In this document: in pieces, positions 8,388 through 17,829 of the stretch
Position numbering within the stretch: the stretch's first letter is position 1
Layout: every line of letters starts with the position of its first letter
Origin: Chitinophagaceae bacterium
GTDB lineage: Bacteria; Bacteroidota; Bacteroidia; Chitinophagales; Chitinophagaceae
Reading direction: 5' to 3'
Assembly (NCBI GenBank): GCA_020437365.1
Contig: JAGQWM010000005.1
Location: 1-64,000, forward strand
Length of the DNA stretch: 64,000 nucleotides
Made by a program: the position numbers and the translations under genes
Notes under the pieces: model-generated
Told to the model about the DNA's origin: nothing
Database searches by the model: none
The model's input: only the letters and a program-made list of their open reading frames with translations

Positions 8388-9062
8388 TTAAATAGAAAAG
8401 GTTTTTAAATATCTTTTGCTCTGCCGGAAAATCACCCATTCGGCAAATAACATATTACCAATGACACTGATCCATAGCGACAATTCATAATTTTCTAAAT
8501 GATTCCAACCGAACATGAAGAAAGCAATATGATATACCCGGAAAGTAACGGCTGTCATGGCCATTGCATAGCTACGTATCATCCATACTTTATGGGCAAT
8601 GACATTTCGTTTATGGATAGTTGTTAGCCCATTCAGTGTTGTAATAAACCACCAGGTGGCCATAAACATAAATAAAGCTCTTTCCCAAAAACTGCCTTTG
8701 GCAAAAAACGACATATACAATCCGGTAGGAGCGGCCAGAAACAAAACCACGAATACATAGATTTTACCAAAAAAACGATGTATGGCTTTTGATTTTTTTA
8801 AAATATATCTTGAAAACTGAACGAGTGCCGAACCGATACATAAAGCACCGGCGGAAATATGTATATAGAAACAGGCATTATAAAAATTGCTTTGAAAAAG
8901 AAAACTTCTTTCTTCTATAAAACTAAAATCTTTGCTGAAAGAGAGGTAAGGCAGTGTGTTATAAATCAATAATAAACTAAAGGCTACAATCGGTATCCAG
9001 AAAAGCATTTGAAAAAGCATCCTGGCTGATTTTTGAAATGTAAGGACTCTGGTGTTTTGCAT
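8388..9062 (-). CDS. DUF2306-type membrane protein
   Basis: A polytopic membrane protein of 224 residues with about six hydrophobic helices. Histidines conserved in this group are present in HISAGALCIGSALVQF (about residues 68-83) and in HRFFGKIYVF, which suggests possible haem or metal contact. The function of the family is unknown. Start ATG 9062. It is divergent from the DUF3109-lutB run. Confidence 0.75.
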   Translation of the reverse strand: MQNTRVLTFQKSARMLFQMLFWIPIVAFSLLLIYNTLPYLSFSKDFSFIEERSFLFQSNFYNACFYIHISAGALCIGSALVQFSRYILKKSKAIHRFFGKIYVFVVLFLAAPTGLYMSFFAKGSFWERALFMFMATWWFITTLNGLTTIHKRNVIAHKVWMIRSYAMAMTAVTFRVYHIAFFMFGWNHLENYELSLWISVIGNMLFAEWVIFRQSKRYLKTFSI

Positions 9063-9222
9063 TTTGGTTCTTTATAGTTAGTGTGATGCCGTTCCGTTTC
9101 TATTTACATATAAAATACCTGTTAGCTATTTGTTAAAGCAGCTTTCCGGCCAGGTTGTAGAAATATAAAATGGTAACTGACAGGAACTTGTACACAAATC
9201 TTACCTTAGCAAAAAATAGAAG

Positions 9223-9834
9223 GTGATTGTTATCGACAATATTTTAATCAGTGAAGACGTGGTGGATAAGCAGTTTGTCTGCGACCTGCACAGTTGTAAA
9301 GGTGCCTGCTGCGAAGAAGGTGCGGCCGGTGCTCCGCTTGATGAAGCAGAACTCAAAACAATTGATGAAATTTTTGAAAAGATAAAACCTTTTTTAACCG
9401 ATACGGCTTTGGCCGAAATAGAAATGAAAGGCCGGTATGTTTTCAACGAGGAATTTGAATGGGTAACGCCTACCGTAGATAGCGATAATGAAATTTGTGT
9501 CTATGGCATCCGCGACGAAAACGGAATTATTAAATGTGCTTTCGAGCAGGCTTATCATAATGGTTTGACGGATTGGAAAAAACCAATGAGCTGCCATTTG
9601 TATCCCATTGTGGCCAAAAAAGGAAAACATGGCGATTATGAAAGAGTCAATTACGAACCGAGAGAAAAATTTTGCGACCCGGCTTGTGTACTTGGTCTAA
9701 AATTAAAAGTGCCGGTGTATCAATTTTTGAAAGAAGCCATCATCAGAAAATACGGCGAAGCATTTTATGAAGATTTGGATTTGATTGCGAAAGGAGAGTG
9801 GGAAGAAATTGATTTTAACGAAAAAGAAAATTAA
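9223..9834 (+). CDS. DUF3109 family cysteine-cluster protein
   Basis: A cytoplasmic protein of 203 residues with cysteines spaced as in the YkgJ/DUF3109 group: CDLHSCKGACCEEG near residues 20-33, further Cys near 90 and 105, SCHLYP near 125, and CDPAC near 148. Metal or Fe-S binding is likely but unproven. The start is GTG 9223; no upstream in-frame ATG fits. It lies 6 bases before lutB and is probably co-transcribed with it. Function is not established for the family. Confidence 0.85.
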   Translation: MIVIDNILISEDVVDKQFVCDLHSCKGACCEEGAAGAPLDEAELKTIDEIFEKIKPFLTDTALAEIEMKGRYVFNEEFEWVTPTVDSDNEICVYGIRDENGIIKCAFEQAYHNGLTDWKKPMSCHLYPIVAKKGKHGDYERVNYEPREKFCDPACVLGLKLKVPVYQFLKEAIIRKYGEAFYEDLDLIAKGEWEEIDFNEKEN

Positions 9835-9840
9835 ACGAAA

Positions 9841-11220
9841 GTGAAAGAAACCGAAGCGGCATTTTTTGCAAAAAGCACTATCAAAGCGGCCAATAAAGAT
9901 CATCGCCGCAAAATCAATTTCAATATTGGGAAATACAATGCGGCTGTTCCCAATGGCAAATCGCAGTTTCTCGACCTGAACCTGGCAAGAGAAAAAGCGA
10001 AAAACCTGAAATGGAAAGCCATTGAAACGCTTGACAAGCAATTGGAAACTTTCGAAGCGAAGATGACAAAAAGGGGAGCGAAAGTCATTTGGGCCGAAGA
10101 CGCCCAACAGGCATTGGATGCCATTGGAAAAATTTGTGATGAACAATCTTGCCAATCAGTAGTGAAAAGCAAGAGTATGGTAACCGAAGAAATTAAACTG
10201 AATGAATTTTTAGCACAGAAAGGAATTGAATCCGTAGAAACAGACCTTGGTGAATACATTCAGCAGTTGGATGGTGAACCGCCTTACCATATTGTTACGC
10301 CGGCCATGCACAAGAGTAAAGAAGACGTGGCTAAACTTTTTGCCCGGAAATTACATACCGATCCCAAAGCCACGCCGGAAGAACTGACATTGATTGCCCG
10401 GGAAATTCTCAGAGAGAAATATGTAAATGCTGAAATTGGCATTACCGGTGCCAATTTTATGATTGCCGATATTGGCGGCATTGCCATTACGGAAAATGAA
10501 GGAAATGCCAGGTTGAGTTGTGCTTTCCCCAAAACGCATATTGTGGTTGTAGGTATTGAAAAAATAATTCCTTCTGTAACGGATTTAAAAATCTTTTGGC
10601 CCTTGCTTTCCACTTTTGGTACGGGACAAAAATTGACAGTGTATAATTCCATCATCACCGGTCCCCGGCAGCCGTATGAAAATGATGGCCCTGAAAATAT
10701 GATTGTCATTTTATTGGATAACGGCAGAACGAATTTGCTGGCCAATGAAAAACTCCGTGAAAGTATGTACTGCATTCGTTGTGGTGCTTGCCTCAATGCT
10801 TGCCCGGTCTATAAAAATATTGGTGGCCATAGTTACGGAACAACGTACAGCGGTCCCATTGGTGCCGTCATCACTCCGCATTTAAAAAATATGAAAGAGT
10901 GGAAACATTTAAGTTATGCATCTTCACTATGTGGCAATTGTACGGAAGTATGTGCTGTTAAAATTAATTTGCATGAACTGTTATTGGAAAACCGCCATGA
11001 ATCTATTGATGAAGGACTGGGAAAATTCCCTGAGAAAATGGCCTGGAAAATGTGGAAGCAAGCTATGTTGCGCCGCAAATGGATGAATATGGCCAACGGC
11101 AATATGAAAAACAAAGTTGTTAATTCGCTTATCAAAGGATGGAAAAAACATCGGGGCGAAATGCATTTTCCTAAGAAATCTTTTAATGAGATGTGGAAAG
11201 AACAATCAAAACAAAAATAA
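9841..11220 (+). CDS. lutB: LutB-type lactate utilisation iron-sulfur protein
   Basis: This resembles LutB of the LutABC L-lactate oxidation complex. The N-terminal two thirds form an LUD domain; the C-terminal third has two 4Fe-4S motifs, CIRCGACLNACPVYKN (about residues 309-324) and CGNCTEVC (about 360-367). Length 459 is close to B. subtilis LutB. The start is GTG 9841. A LutC-like gene lies 17.5 kb away (28735) and no LutA is visible in the window, so the electron partner is elsewhere or different. The next gene starts 30 bases downstream. Confidence 0.9.
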   Translation: MKETEAAFFAKSTIKAANKDHRRKINFNIGKYNAAVPNGKSQFLDLNLAREKAKNLKWKAIETLDKQLETFEAKMTKRGAKVIWAEDAQQALDAIGKICDEQSCQSVVKSKSMVTEEIKLNEFLAQKGIESVETDLGEYIQQLDGEPPYHIVTPAMHKSKEDVAKLFARKLHTDPKATPEELTLIAREILREKYVNAEIGITGANFMIADIGGIAITENEGNARLSCAFPKTHIVVVGIEKIIPSVTDLKIFWPLLSTFGTGQKLTVYNSIITGPRQPYENDGPENMIVILLDNGRTNLLANEKLRESMYCIRCGACLNACPVYKNIGGHSYGTTYSGPIGAVITPHLKNMKEWKHLSYASSLCGNCTEVCAVKINLHELLLENRHESIDEGLGKFPEKMAWKMWKQAMLRRKWMNMANGNMKNKVVNSLIKGWKKHRGEMHFPKKSFNEMWKEQSKQK

Positions 11221-11250
11221 ATTTCAGGATTCATTCCAACCAATCAAATT

Positions 11251-12555
11251 GTGCTCCTTTATTCTACTTCCATAACACCACGTTTGCAATACATTGTTGA
11301 TTTTTGTAGTCCTTTGATTGCCGGCAGCGGCATGACTATAACAGATAATAAAGATTTCTTTATACAGTCTGAGGAAACGAAAATCAATTACAGCGCTGAA
11401 GTCATTGAAGGAAATATTTTGCACATTATCCCTCATTATTTATTATTTGAAAAATGTATAAAAAAGCAGGAAACCGAGTGTTTTGTTTTTGAAAACCAAA
11501 AAGCATTTTTCAAAACCAATGGCGATTTTCCCTTCGATATTTTTGCGGCTATTTTTTATTTGATGAGTCGCTATGAAGAATACCTGCCACATGAAAAAGA
11601 TGCATACGGACGTTTTGCACACACCCATTCAATCGCCGGTAAAGAAGGTTTTTTGCATCTACCGCTGGTCAATATTTGGCTACAGGAATTAGTGAAAACA
11701 TTGCAGCAAAAATTTACCAACTATACGCCACCGAATCTTTCTTTTTCTTTTGTGCCCACCTACGATATTGATGAGGCATTTTCATTTCGATATAAAAGTT
11801 TCTGGCGAAATGCGGGTGGTGCCACCAAAGATTTTTTAAGGGGGAAATGGAAAAAAATCAACCTACGGCTACAAGTTTTGCGACAGCAAATAAATGATCC
11901 TTACCATTCTTTTGATTGGATAGATGCATTGAATAAAAAATATCAATTACAGCCGGTTTATTTTTTTCTTGTTGCCAAAAACAGGAGCCGGTTCGATAAA
12001 AATATTTCACCACATAAAAAAGCGATGCAGGAAATTTTGAAAGCACATTGTGAAAAATACAAAGTGGGTATTCATCCTTCCTGGCAAAGCGGCGACGATG
12101 AATCTTTATTGCAAGAAGAATTGCAAGTGTTGGAATCGATAGGCAATCAAAAAATTACACATTCACGACAACATTATATTCGGTTTACACTACCTGAAAC
12201 ATATCGAACATTATTGGCTGCTGGCATTACTTTCGATTTTTCTATGGGTTATGGCAGTATCAATGGCTTCCGTGCATCGGTAGCATCACCATTTTATTGG
12301 TACGATTTGGAAAAAGAAGAATCTACTGCATTATTATTATATCCGTTTTGTGTTATGGATGCCAATTCATTCTACGAAGAAAATTTAACAGCTTCGGCAG
12401 CGGTAGCCGAGATGAAAAAATATTTGCAGGCAGTGAAAAATGTAAATGGCTGTTTTATTTCGATTTGGCACAATACTTTTTTGGGTACAGACGCTGTATT
12501 CGCCGGTTGGCGTGAAGCCTATGAAGATTTAGTAAAAGAAGCAGTCGGCGCATAA
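11251..12555 (+). CDS. Polysaccharide deacetylase-like protein
   Basis: A 434-residue protein resembling Bacteroidota polysaccharide deacetylase-family proteins with an extra N-terminal domain (DUF7033-like). The deacetylase part begins near residue 165 with FVPTYDIDEAF, where the Asp pair corresponds to the NodB metal motif, and includes KVGIHPSW and SIWHNT, which supply candidate histidine ligands. No signal peptide is evident, so it probably acts in the cytoplasm. The start is GTG 11251. It follows lutB closely and converges on purH. Substrate unknown. Confidence 0.8.
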   Translation: MLLYSTSITPRLQYIVDFCSPLIAGSGMTITDNKDFFIQSEETKINYSAEVIEGNILHIIPHYLLFEKCIKKQETECFVFENQKAFFKTNGDFPFDIFAAIFYLMSRYEEYLPHEKDAYGRFAHTHSIAGKEGFLHLPLVNIWLQELVKTLQQKFTNYTPPNLSFSFVPTYDIDEAFSFRYKSFWRNAGGATKDFLRGKWKKINLRLQVLRQQINDPYHSFDWIDALNKKYQLQPVYFFLVAKNRSRFDKNISPHKKAMQEILKAHCEKYKVGIHPSWQSGDDESLLQEELQVLESIGNQKITHSRQHYIRFTLPETYRTLLAAGITFDFSMGYGSINGFRASVASPFYWYDLEKEESTALLLYPFCVMDANSFYEENLTASAAVAEMKKYLQAVKNVNGCFISIWHNTFLGTDAVFAGWREAYEDLVKEAVGA

Positions 12556-12560
12556 AAACA

Positions 12561-14093
12561 TCAATGTTTGAAATGCCGCATGCCGGTAAGTACCATGGCC
12601 AGGTTATTTTTTACACAGTAATCAATAGAATCTTTATCACGAATGGAGCCGCCGGGTTGAATAATCGCAGTAACCCCGTTTTCATGTGCCAGTTTTACAC
12701 TGTCATCAAAAGGGAAAAAAGCATCGCTGGCCATAACGGCCCCATGTAAGTCGAAATGAAACTGCCGTGCTTTTTCTATGGCTTGCCGCAAAGCATCAAT
12801 GCGACTGGTTTGACCGCAACCTTTTCCTACCAGTTGTTTATTTTTAACCAACGCAATCGCATTTGATTTCAAATGTTTACAAACGATATTGGCAAATGCC
12901 AGGTCGGCTTTTTCATCTTCATTGGAAGTCCTGCCACCTACTTCTTTCCAATCTGAAAAATTTCCACTATCGGCATCCTGCAGTAAAATGCCATTTAGAA
13001 AAGAACGGGAAGATGTTGTTTTTGTAAATGGATTTTTAGGTTGCTTATTTTTTAAAAGAATTCTTTTCTTTTTGGATTGCAGAATAAGTAAAGCATCCGT
13101 ATCGAAAGCCGGTGCTATCAGCACTTCAAAAAATATTTCATTGATAGCTTCTGCCGTGGCTTTGTCAACCGGTGCATTGCAAATCAATACGCCGCCGAAT
13201 GCACTTTCAGGGTCGCCGGCAATAGCGGCCTGCCAACTTTCCAGCAAATTTTTTCGTTGAGCTATACCACATACATTGGTATGTTTGAAAATCGCAAAAA
13301 CAATTTCGCCGGTGGGAATATTTTCTGTTGCATCGTATAATAATTGCATCGCCGCATCTATATCCACGAGGTTATTATACGACAATTCTTTACCATGAAT
13401 TTGGTCAAAAATTTCTTCTAAGTTGCCAAAAAATGCAGCCGCTTGGTGTGGATTTTCACCGTATCGCATTTTCTTTTCGTCGGCGGCAAATGCAGTTTTT
13501 ATGGATAATCCATGAAAATAATTGGAAATTGCTGTGTCGTATGCAGTACAAATATCGAAAGCTTTGATGGCAAAATTTCTTCTTTGGTCTAAAGTCGTTT
13601 CGTTGTTTTGTGTTTTTAAAATTTGCAATAGCGAAGGATAATCTTTTTTATGTGCCACTACAGTTACATCCTTATGATTTTTGGCAGCCGCCCGAATCAA
13701 TGACGGTCCGCCAATGTCAATTTTTTCAATAATAGCCGCTTCGTCTGATGTGGAAGCAACGGTTTCTTCGAAGGGATACAGGTCAATGATGACTAAATCA
13801 ATTTCAGGAATATTGAATTCTTTCATTTCTCTTTGATGAGTAGCATCTTCTCGTATGCCTAATATACCGCCGAACACAGCAGGGTGCAAGGTTTTTACCC
13901 GGCCACTCAAAATAGAAGGATAAGAAGTGAGTGACTCTACAGGCGTTACTTTTATACCCATTTCTTCTATAAATTTTTGGGTGCCACCGGTTGAATAAAT
14001 TTTGACGCCGGTTGCATCAAGAAGTTGTACTATTTCCTGCAAACCGTCTTTGTAAAAAACGGAAATAAGTGCCGATTGGATTTTTTTGTTCAT
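12561..14093 (-). CDS. purH: AICAR transformylase / IMP cyclohydrolase
   Basis: This bifunctional enzyme catalyses the last two steps of de novo IMP synthesis. The N-terminal MGS-like cyclohydrolase domain starts KIQSALISVFYKDGL with the motif STGGTQKFIEEMG, and the formyltransferase domain follows from about residue 200 (KKMRYGENPHQAAAFFG). I place the start at ATG 14093, giving 510 residues, because the longer frame would begin inside the promoter box at 14115-14122. Length is normal for the family. It is convergent with the deacetylase gene. Confidence 0.97.
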   Translation of the reverse strand: MNKKIQSALISVFYKDGLQEIVQLLDATGVKIYSTGGTQKFIEEMGIKVTPVESLTSYPSILSGRVKTLHPAVFGGILGIREDATHQREMKEFNIPEIDLVIIDLYPFEETVASTSDEAAIIEKIDIGGPSLIRAAAKNHKDVTVVAHKKDYPSLLQILKTQNNETTLDQRRNFAIKAFDICTAYDTAISNYFHGLSIKTAFAADEKKMRYGENPHQAAAFFGNLEEIFDQIHGKELSYNNLVDIDAAMQLLYDATENIPTGEIVFAIFKHTNVCGIAQRKNLLESWQAAIAGDPESAFGGVLICNAPVDKATAEAINEIFFEVLIAPAFDTDALLILQSKKKRILLKNKQPKNPFTKTTSSRSFLNGILLQDADSGNFSDWKEVGGRTSNEDEKADLAFANIVCKHLKSNAIALVKNKQLVGKGCGQTSRIDALRQAIEKARQFHFDLHGAVMASDAFFPFDDSVKLAHENGVTAIIQPGGSIRDKDSIDYCVKNNLAMVLTGMRHFKH

Positions 14094-14114
14094 GGAAGCT
14101 GCATTGTTGAGGCG

Positions 14115-14144
14115 CAAAACTAACTCAATTCAAATTCATCACAA
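14115..14144 (-). promoter_or_regulatory. Promoter of purH
   Basis: On the minus strand TTG (14144-14142), 19 bases and TAGTTTTG (14122-14115) match the Bacteroidota consensus TTG-N19-TAnnTTTG at every fixed position. The upstream element lies inside the last codons of comEC. The predicted start is near 14108, leaving a leader of about 15 bases before the purH ATG. Confidence 0.75.
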
Positions 14145-16215
14145 AAGCCCCTTCGGTATTTACATCATGCCAGGGAATTCCCAACACATCACAATCTTTT
14201 TTCCAATATTGGATTTTCCATTCAGGAACTGCACCATCGAAAACCACTTGTTTGATATGAAAAGATTGCACCAGGTGATTCAGGTAGAATTTTGGATTCT
14301 TGGAAACAATCAGCAGGTCGATGGTGGGCGGGTGGTTGTTTTTGACAAAAAACAAGGTTTGATCCAACAGGAGAATTTTTTTATGCCGGTACGCAATCCA
14401 ATGCCCTTGTTGCGTAAAGAATGGTAATTGATTCACAGGATTCATTCTATATAAAATGCGGGATGGTTTCAAATGAAAATTTCTTTCAAAACCTTCTGTG
14501 AGCAAGGAGCTATCGCCTACAAACCGATAGTTTCTTCCATCCACAAAATCAATAGCTGTTTTTTGTGGTACATTGTAAACTATGATTTTTTCCTGTAGCT
14601 GCGTTTTACGAATCGACGTTGTGCGTAAAAAAATAAAACCCGTTAGTGCCAGTAAGCTTATCAACAAACTTTTTGAAGATTTATGCATCAACCAATTGAT
14701 ACCGGCAATAGCAAATCCAAATAATAATATCGTTTGCCAAATACTGATTTGCATACCATCCCACAGTGAAAAACGGATGGCTTCTATGCGTTCAATATAA
14801 GAGTTCAAAGTCCAGATGAGCAAGGATAGCAATTTACCAATTACCAAAGCCAGGCCCTGCCAAAAAGAAAAAATACAAAGTAAAATTTCGCCCAATAAAA
14901 TAATACTGGCCAATGGTACGGCGACGAAATTTGTCAATAAAAATAAATTAGGAAACTGATGAAAATGATAAATACTAATTGGCACTGTAAAAATTTGCGC
15001 AGAAATGGTGACGGCATTTAGTTTCCAAATAAAATCCAAAACTTTATTTTTTATATAGAACCAATTATAAATCGGTCGCATAAAAATGACAATACTGACG
15101 ACGGCTGCATACGAAAGTTGGAAGCCGACATTCCACAACCAATACGGATTGATACAAAGTAAAATAAAAGCCGATACTGCCAGTGTATTGAAGATGGAAG
15201 GCCTTTTGGATAATGATTCGCCCAATACAATACAACTAAACATGACGGCCGACCGCAATATCGACGGGTGTGCACCGGCCAGCAAACTGAAAAGCCATAA
15301 ACCCGCAATGATGATGACCGTTCCAAGCCATTTTAATTTTTTATTTTTTTGAAGCGGACGACAAAGCAAGGATAGTAACCAATAAATTAATCCAAGATGC
15401 AAACCGGAGATAGCAATGATGTGTACCACACCGGTATTGGTATATGATTGTACCAGCGATTGGTCCAAATCGTTTTTGTAACCGATGAGCAATGCTTCTG
15501 CAAGACTCAATTCTTTTTTACTTTGAATATTGGTTCGTAATATTTGTAAAACCTTGCTACGGGTTTCATAAATAAAATTCCTGAATGTACTTGTATACCT
15601 TTTACCTGTGGCTTCAAATTCATAGGGTTTTAAATAAACCTGGTGCGTTATGCCTTGAAAAAGACAATACCGTTTGTAATCGAAGCCACCGGGATTGCCG
15701 GAATTTTTTATGGGTTGCAAAGATTTATTGAAAATAATTTGTGTGCCATAGGCGACCTGCAATGCCGTGTCTTTTTTAAAATAAATAATGATGTTCCCTT
15801 TTACCGGAATGATGGAATCATTGCGAATCAGGTATTGAACTTTGGCATTGGCCTTCATCGATTTTGTTTTGGCCACCAAAGGTTCATCCAGAACGGCCAC
15901 AACAGCTGTGTTTTCATTGTAATAATCTCCGATAAAATCCGGCGTATGCCGAATGTCGTGATGCCAACTCAACAAACAACCCAACGAGAACATGATAAGC
16001 TGAATGTTGATGCCATTGACTAATTGTAAAGTATAACGCCAAAAAAACGGCAGTAAAAAAAAGAGGATAGCCAATAAAACAGTGGTAACTAATGCGGTTA
16101 TGATAAACCGAATGGGCCATTGAAAATGCCATTGTACAAGTATGCCGGCCACCAATGCCAGTAATAATTTCAGAAAAGGTGTTTTCTTCCAAAAGCTGGT
16201 ACTAAACCTTGCCAT
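14125..16215 (-). CDS. ComEC/Rec2 family membrane protein
   Basis: A large polytopic inner-membrane protein related to the DNA-uptake channel ComEC. It has an N-terminal DUF4131 region with hydrophobic helices, then the Competence domain with the diagnostic ISGLHLGL motif near residue 267 and many helices to about residue 520. The C-terminal 170 residues are soluble but lack a visible HxHxDH metallo-beta-lactamase signature. Length 696 is in range. Start ATG 16215. The helical gene upstream is 54 bases away on the same strand. Competence in this organism is inference. Confidence 0.9.
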   Translation of the reverse strand: MARFSTSFWKKTPFLKLLLALVAGILVQWHFQWPIRFIITALVTTVLLAILFFLLPFFWRYTLQLVNGINIQLIMFSLGCLLSWHHDIRHTPDFIGDYYNENTAVVAVLDEPLVAKTKSMKANAKVQYLIRNDSIIPVKGNIIIYFKKDTALQVAYGTQIIFNKSLQPIKNSGNPGGFDYKRYCLFQGITHQVYLKPYEFEATGKRYTSTFRNFIYETRSKVLQILRTNIQSKKELSLAEALLIGYKNDLDQSLVQSYTNTGVVHIIAISGLHLGLIYWLLSLLCRPLQKNKKLKWLGTVIIIAGLWLFSLLAGAHPSILRSAVMFSCIVLGESLSKRPSIFNTLAVSAFILLCINPYWLWNVGFQLSYAAVVSIVIFMRPIYNWFYIKNKVLDFIWKLNAVTISAQIFTVPISIYHFHQFPNLFLLTNFVAVPLASIILLGEILLCIFSFWQGLALVIGKLLSLLIWTLNSYIERIEAIRFSLWDGMQISIWQTILLFGFAIAGINWLMHKSSKSLLISLLALTGFIFLRTTSIRKTQLQEKIIVYNVPQKTAIDFVDGRNYRFVGDSSLLTEGFERNFHLKPSRILYRMNPVNQLPFFTQQGHWIAYRHKKILLLDQTLFFVKNNHPPTIDLLIVSKNPKFYLNHLVQSFHIKQVVFDGAVPEWKIQYWKKDCDVLGIPWHDVNTEGAFVMNLN

Positions 16216-16269
16216 ACTGCACTTAAGTTAAAACTTTTTTGGATAACAGTAGCGCAGGGAAAATACTCA

Positions 16270-17829
16270 TTACACGTAAGATAGATTTTCGGGTATGGTA
16301 TTGTTATGTACTTGTCGTTCTACATAAGTTCGATAAGAAATATTTTCTAACCGGCTTTGCAGCCAACCACGATAATTGAAAATTGTCAAATATAATTTTT
16401 GTACACTATTGTTTTTGTGTTGCTCAATAACAGCTAATGCTTTTTTGAATTCCTGTTGTTTATCTTTTTTGTTTTTTGCATAAAAACAACGTTTCAAACA
16501 ATGTATCAATGCTATCTCAGACGGATGATTATTTTGCCGCTTATTGAAATAGGTATAAGTAGCCCTGTATTCGGCTTCAAATAAACGATCATTATCCATA
16601 CTGTAAGTAAGGATTAAAAGAAGAATGTGTGAAATGGCGGTATATTCTTCCCGGGTGCCGTCTTTGAAATAGTTGTTACCTCTTTTGATGAAAAATAAAG
16701 CATCTTCATAATTTCCCAAAACGAGGAAAGCAATGCCCAAAGAAAAATTGATTGTCCTGATTAATGAGTGTGTAAGGTAGGGTTCCCATTCTAAATATTT
16801 TGTTTTGATATTGGTATTCAGTTTTTTGACTTTATCATACTGAGCGGTTTTATTGTAAATTTTATTGAAGGCCAGAAATTTAAGGGCTTCAAAATTGGCT
16901 GATTGAAGATTATCGGTCAATTGTAGATTTGCCGGATGATTAAAACTATTAATGACGAAATCATAATCGCCATGCAGAATACCGGCATAATTTATCATGT
17001 ATAAAAGTTCAATATAAAATTCACCATCTTTTTTTATATAATGAATATGCTGGTGCCAGTCGTGAAGTGCTTGTTGTAAAAAAGGCATTGCCCTTTCAGT
17101 ATCGTTGAGTAAATAATATAAAGTGGCTTTGTTTAAATTATTATAATGGCGCAACCAAAACGAACCCATATTGTTTTCAATATCAGAGTGATTGACAACA
17201 TCAAGTAAATAAATAATGCGTTGTTTCAAATCATCCGTAATATCAAAATGGGCTTGCCGCTTCAATAAAAGGACTTCGGTATAAATGTCTCGCAGGTTAT
17301 TTAGCACCGCATAATCGTCATAAGAAATGGAGCGGTTTTTAAAAACAGAATGTAAGTCTTCATATTCTGTTTCCGGGCTGCCGGTTAAAATCATTTTTTC
17401 AAATTCAATTACCAACAAAGTGAGTAAAGGATACAATTCATTTTGGCGGGCTGTCAGTACTGTTTTTTTCCATAATGTACTGGCACCGTCCAGCAATCCT
17501 TTTTTTCTTAAAACCCTGATGAGTAAAATTTTGTTATACACTTCCTGCCCGATTGTTTTTCGGTTATCATATTGTACCAATGCATCGGTTACTATTTTTT
17601 GCAGATAATGTTTTTGAAAAGCAATGTTTTTGGCATGAATGGCCGGTGCAAATTTTTTGAGAATCGCCGTTTCATTGTATTGTTTTTGTTGGTCAATGGC
17701 CGTCAATAACCTGAGATAGATTTTGTTTTCTTTCTGGCCGGCAGCGACAAAATTTCTTTTCAGAAAAGTTTTTTCCGAAGTATTTAATGACCTGATTAAC
17801 CGCCATAAAAAATCTGAAGGGGTTTTCAT
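16270..17829 (-). CDS. All-helical repeat-like protein, function unknown
   Basis: I do not recognise a characterised family. The 519 residues have no signal peptide and no membrane helix, and consist of predicted amphipathic helices with many Tyr, Leu and Asn, resembling TPR/HEAT-like alpha-solenoids. A basic N-terminus (MKTPSDFLWRLIRSLNTSEK) and the region from 130 to 480 look repeat-like. I recall similar uncharacterised proteins in Chitinophagaceae. It lies 54 bases upstream of comEC and may be co-transcribed. A scaffold role is only a guess. Confidence 0.7.
   Translation of the reverse strand: MKTPSDFLWRLIRSLNTSEKTFLKRNFVAAGQKENKIYLRLLTAIDQQKQYNETAILKKFAPAIHAKNIAFQKHYLQKIVTDALVQYDNRKTIGQEVYNKILLIRVLRKKGLLDGASTLWKKTVLTARQNELYPLLTLLVIEFEKMILTGSPETEYEDLHSVFKNRSISYDDYAVLNNLRDIYTEVLLLKRQAHFDITDDLKQRIIYLLDVVNHSDIENNMGSFWLRHYNNLNKATLYYLLNDTERAMPFLQQALHDWHQHIHYIKKDGEFYIELLYMINYAGILHGDYDFVINSFNHPANLQLTDNLQSANFEALKFLAFNKIYNKTAQYDKVKKLNTNIKTKYLEWEPYLTHSLIRTINFSLGIAFLVLGNYEDALFFIKRGNNYFKDGTREEYTAISHILLLILTYSMDNDRLFEAEYRATYTYFNKRQNNHPSEIALIHCLKRCFYAKNKKDKQQEFKKALAVIEQHKNNSVQKLYLTIFNYRGWLQSRLENISYRTYVERQVHNNTIPENLSYV

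Noticed and set aside
9841-11220. Iron-sulfur protein as a glycolate oxidase or heterodisulfide reductase subunit
   Set aside because: The LUD domain followed by two 4Fe-4S motifs matches LutB more closely; the glycolate-oxidase type lacks the LUD domain.
12556-12570. Short AAACAT/ATGTTT repeat between the deacetylase and purH
   Set aside because: The loop would be two bases, too tight for a hairpin terminator, and there is no T-run.
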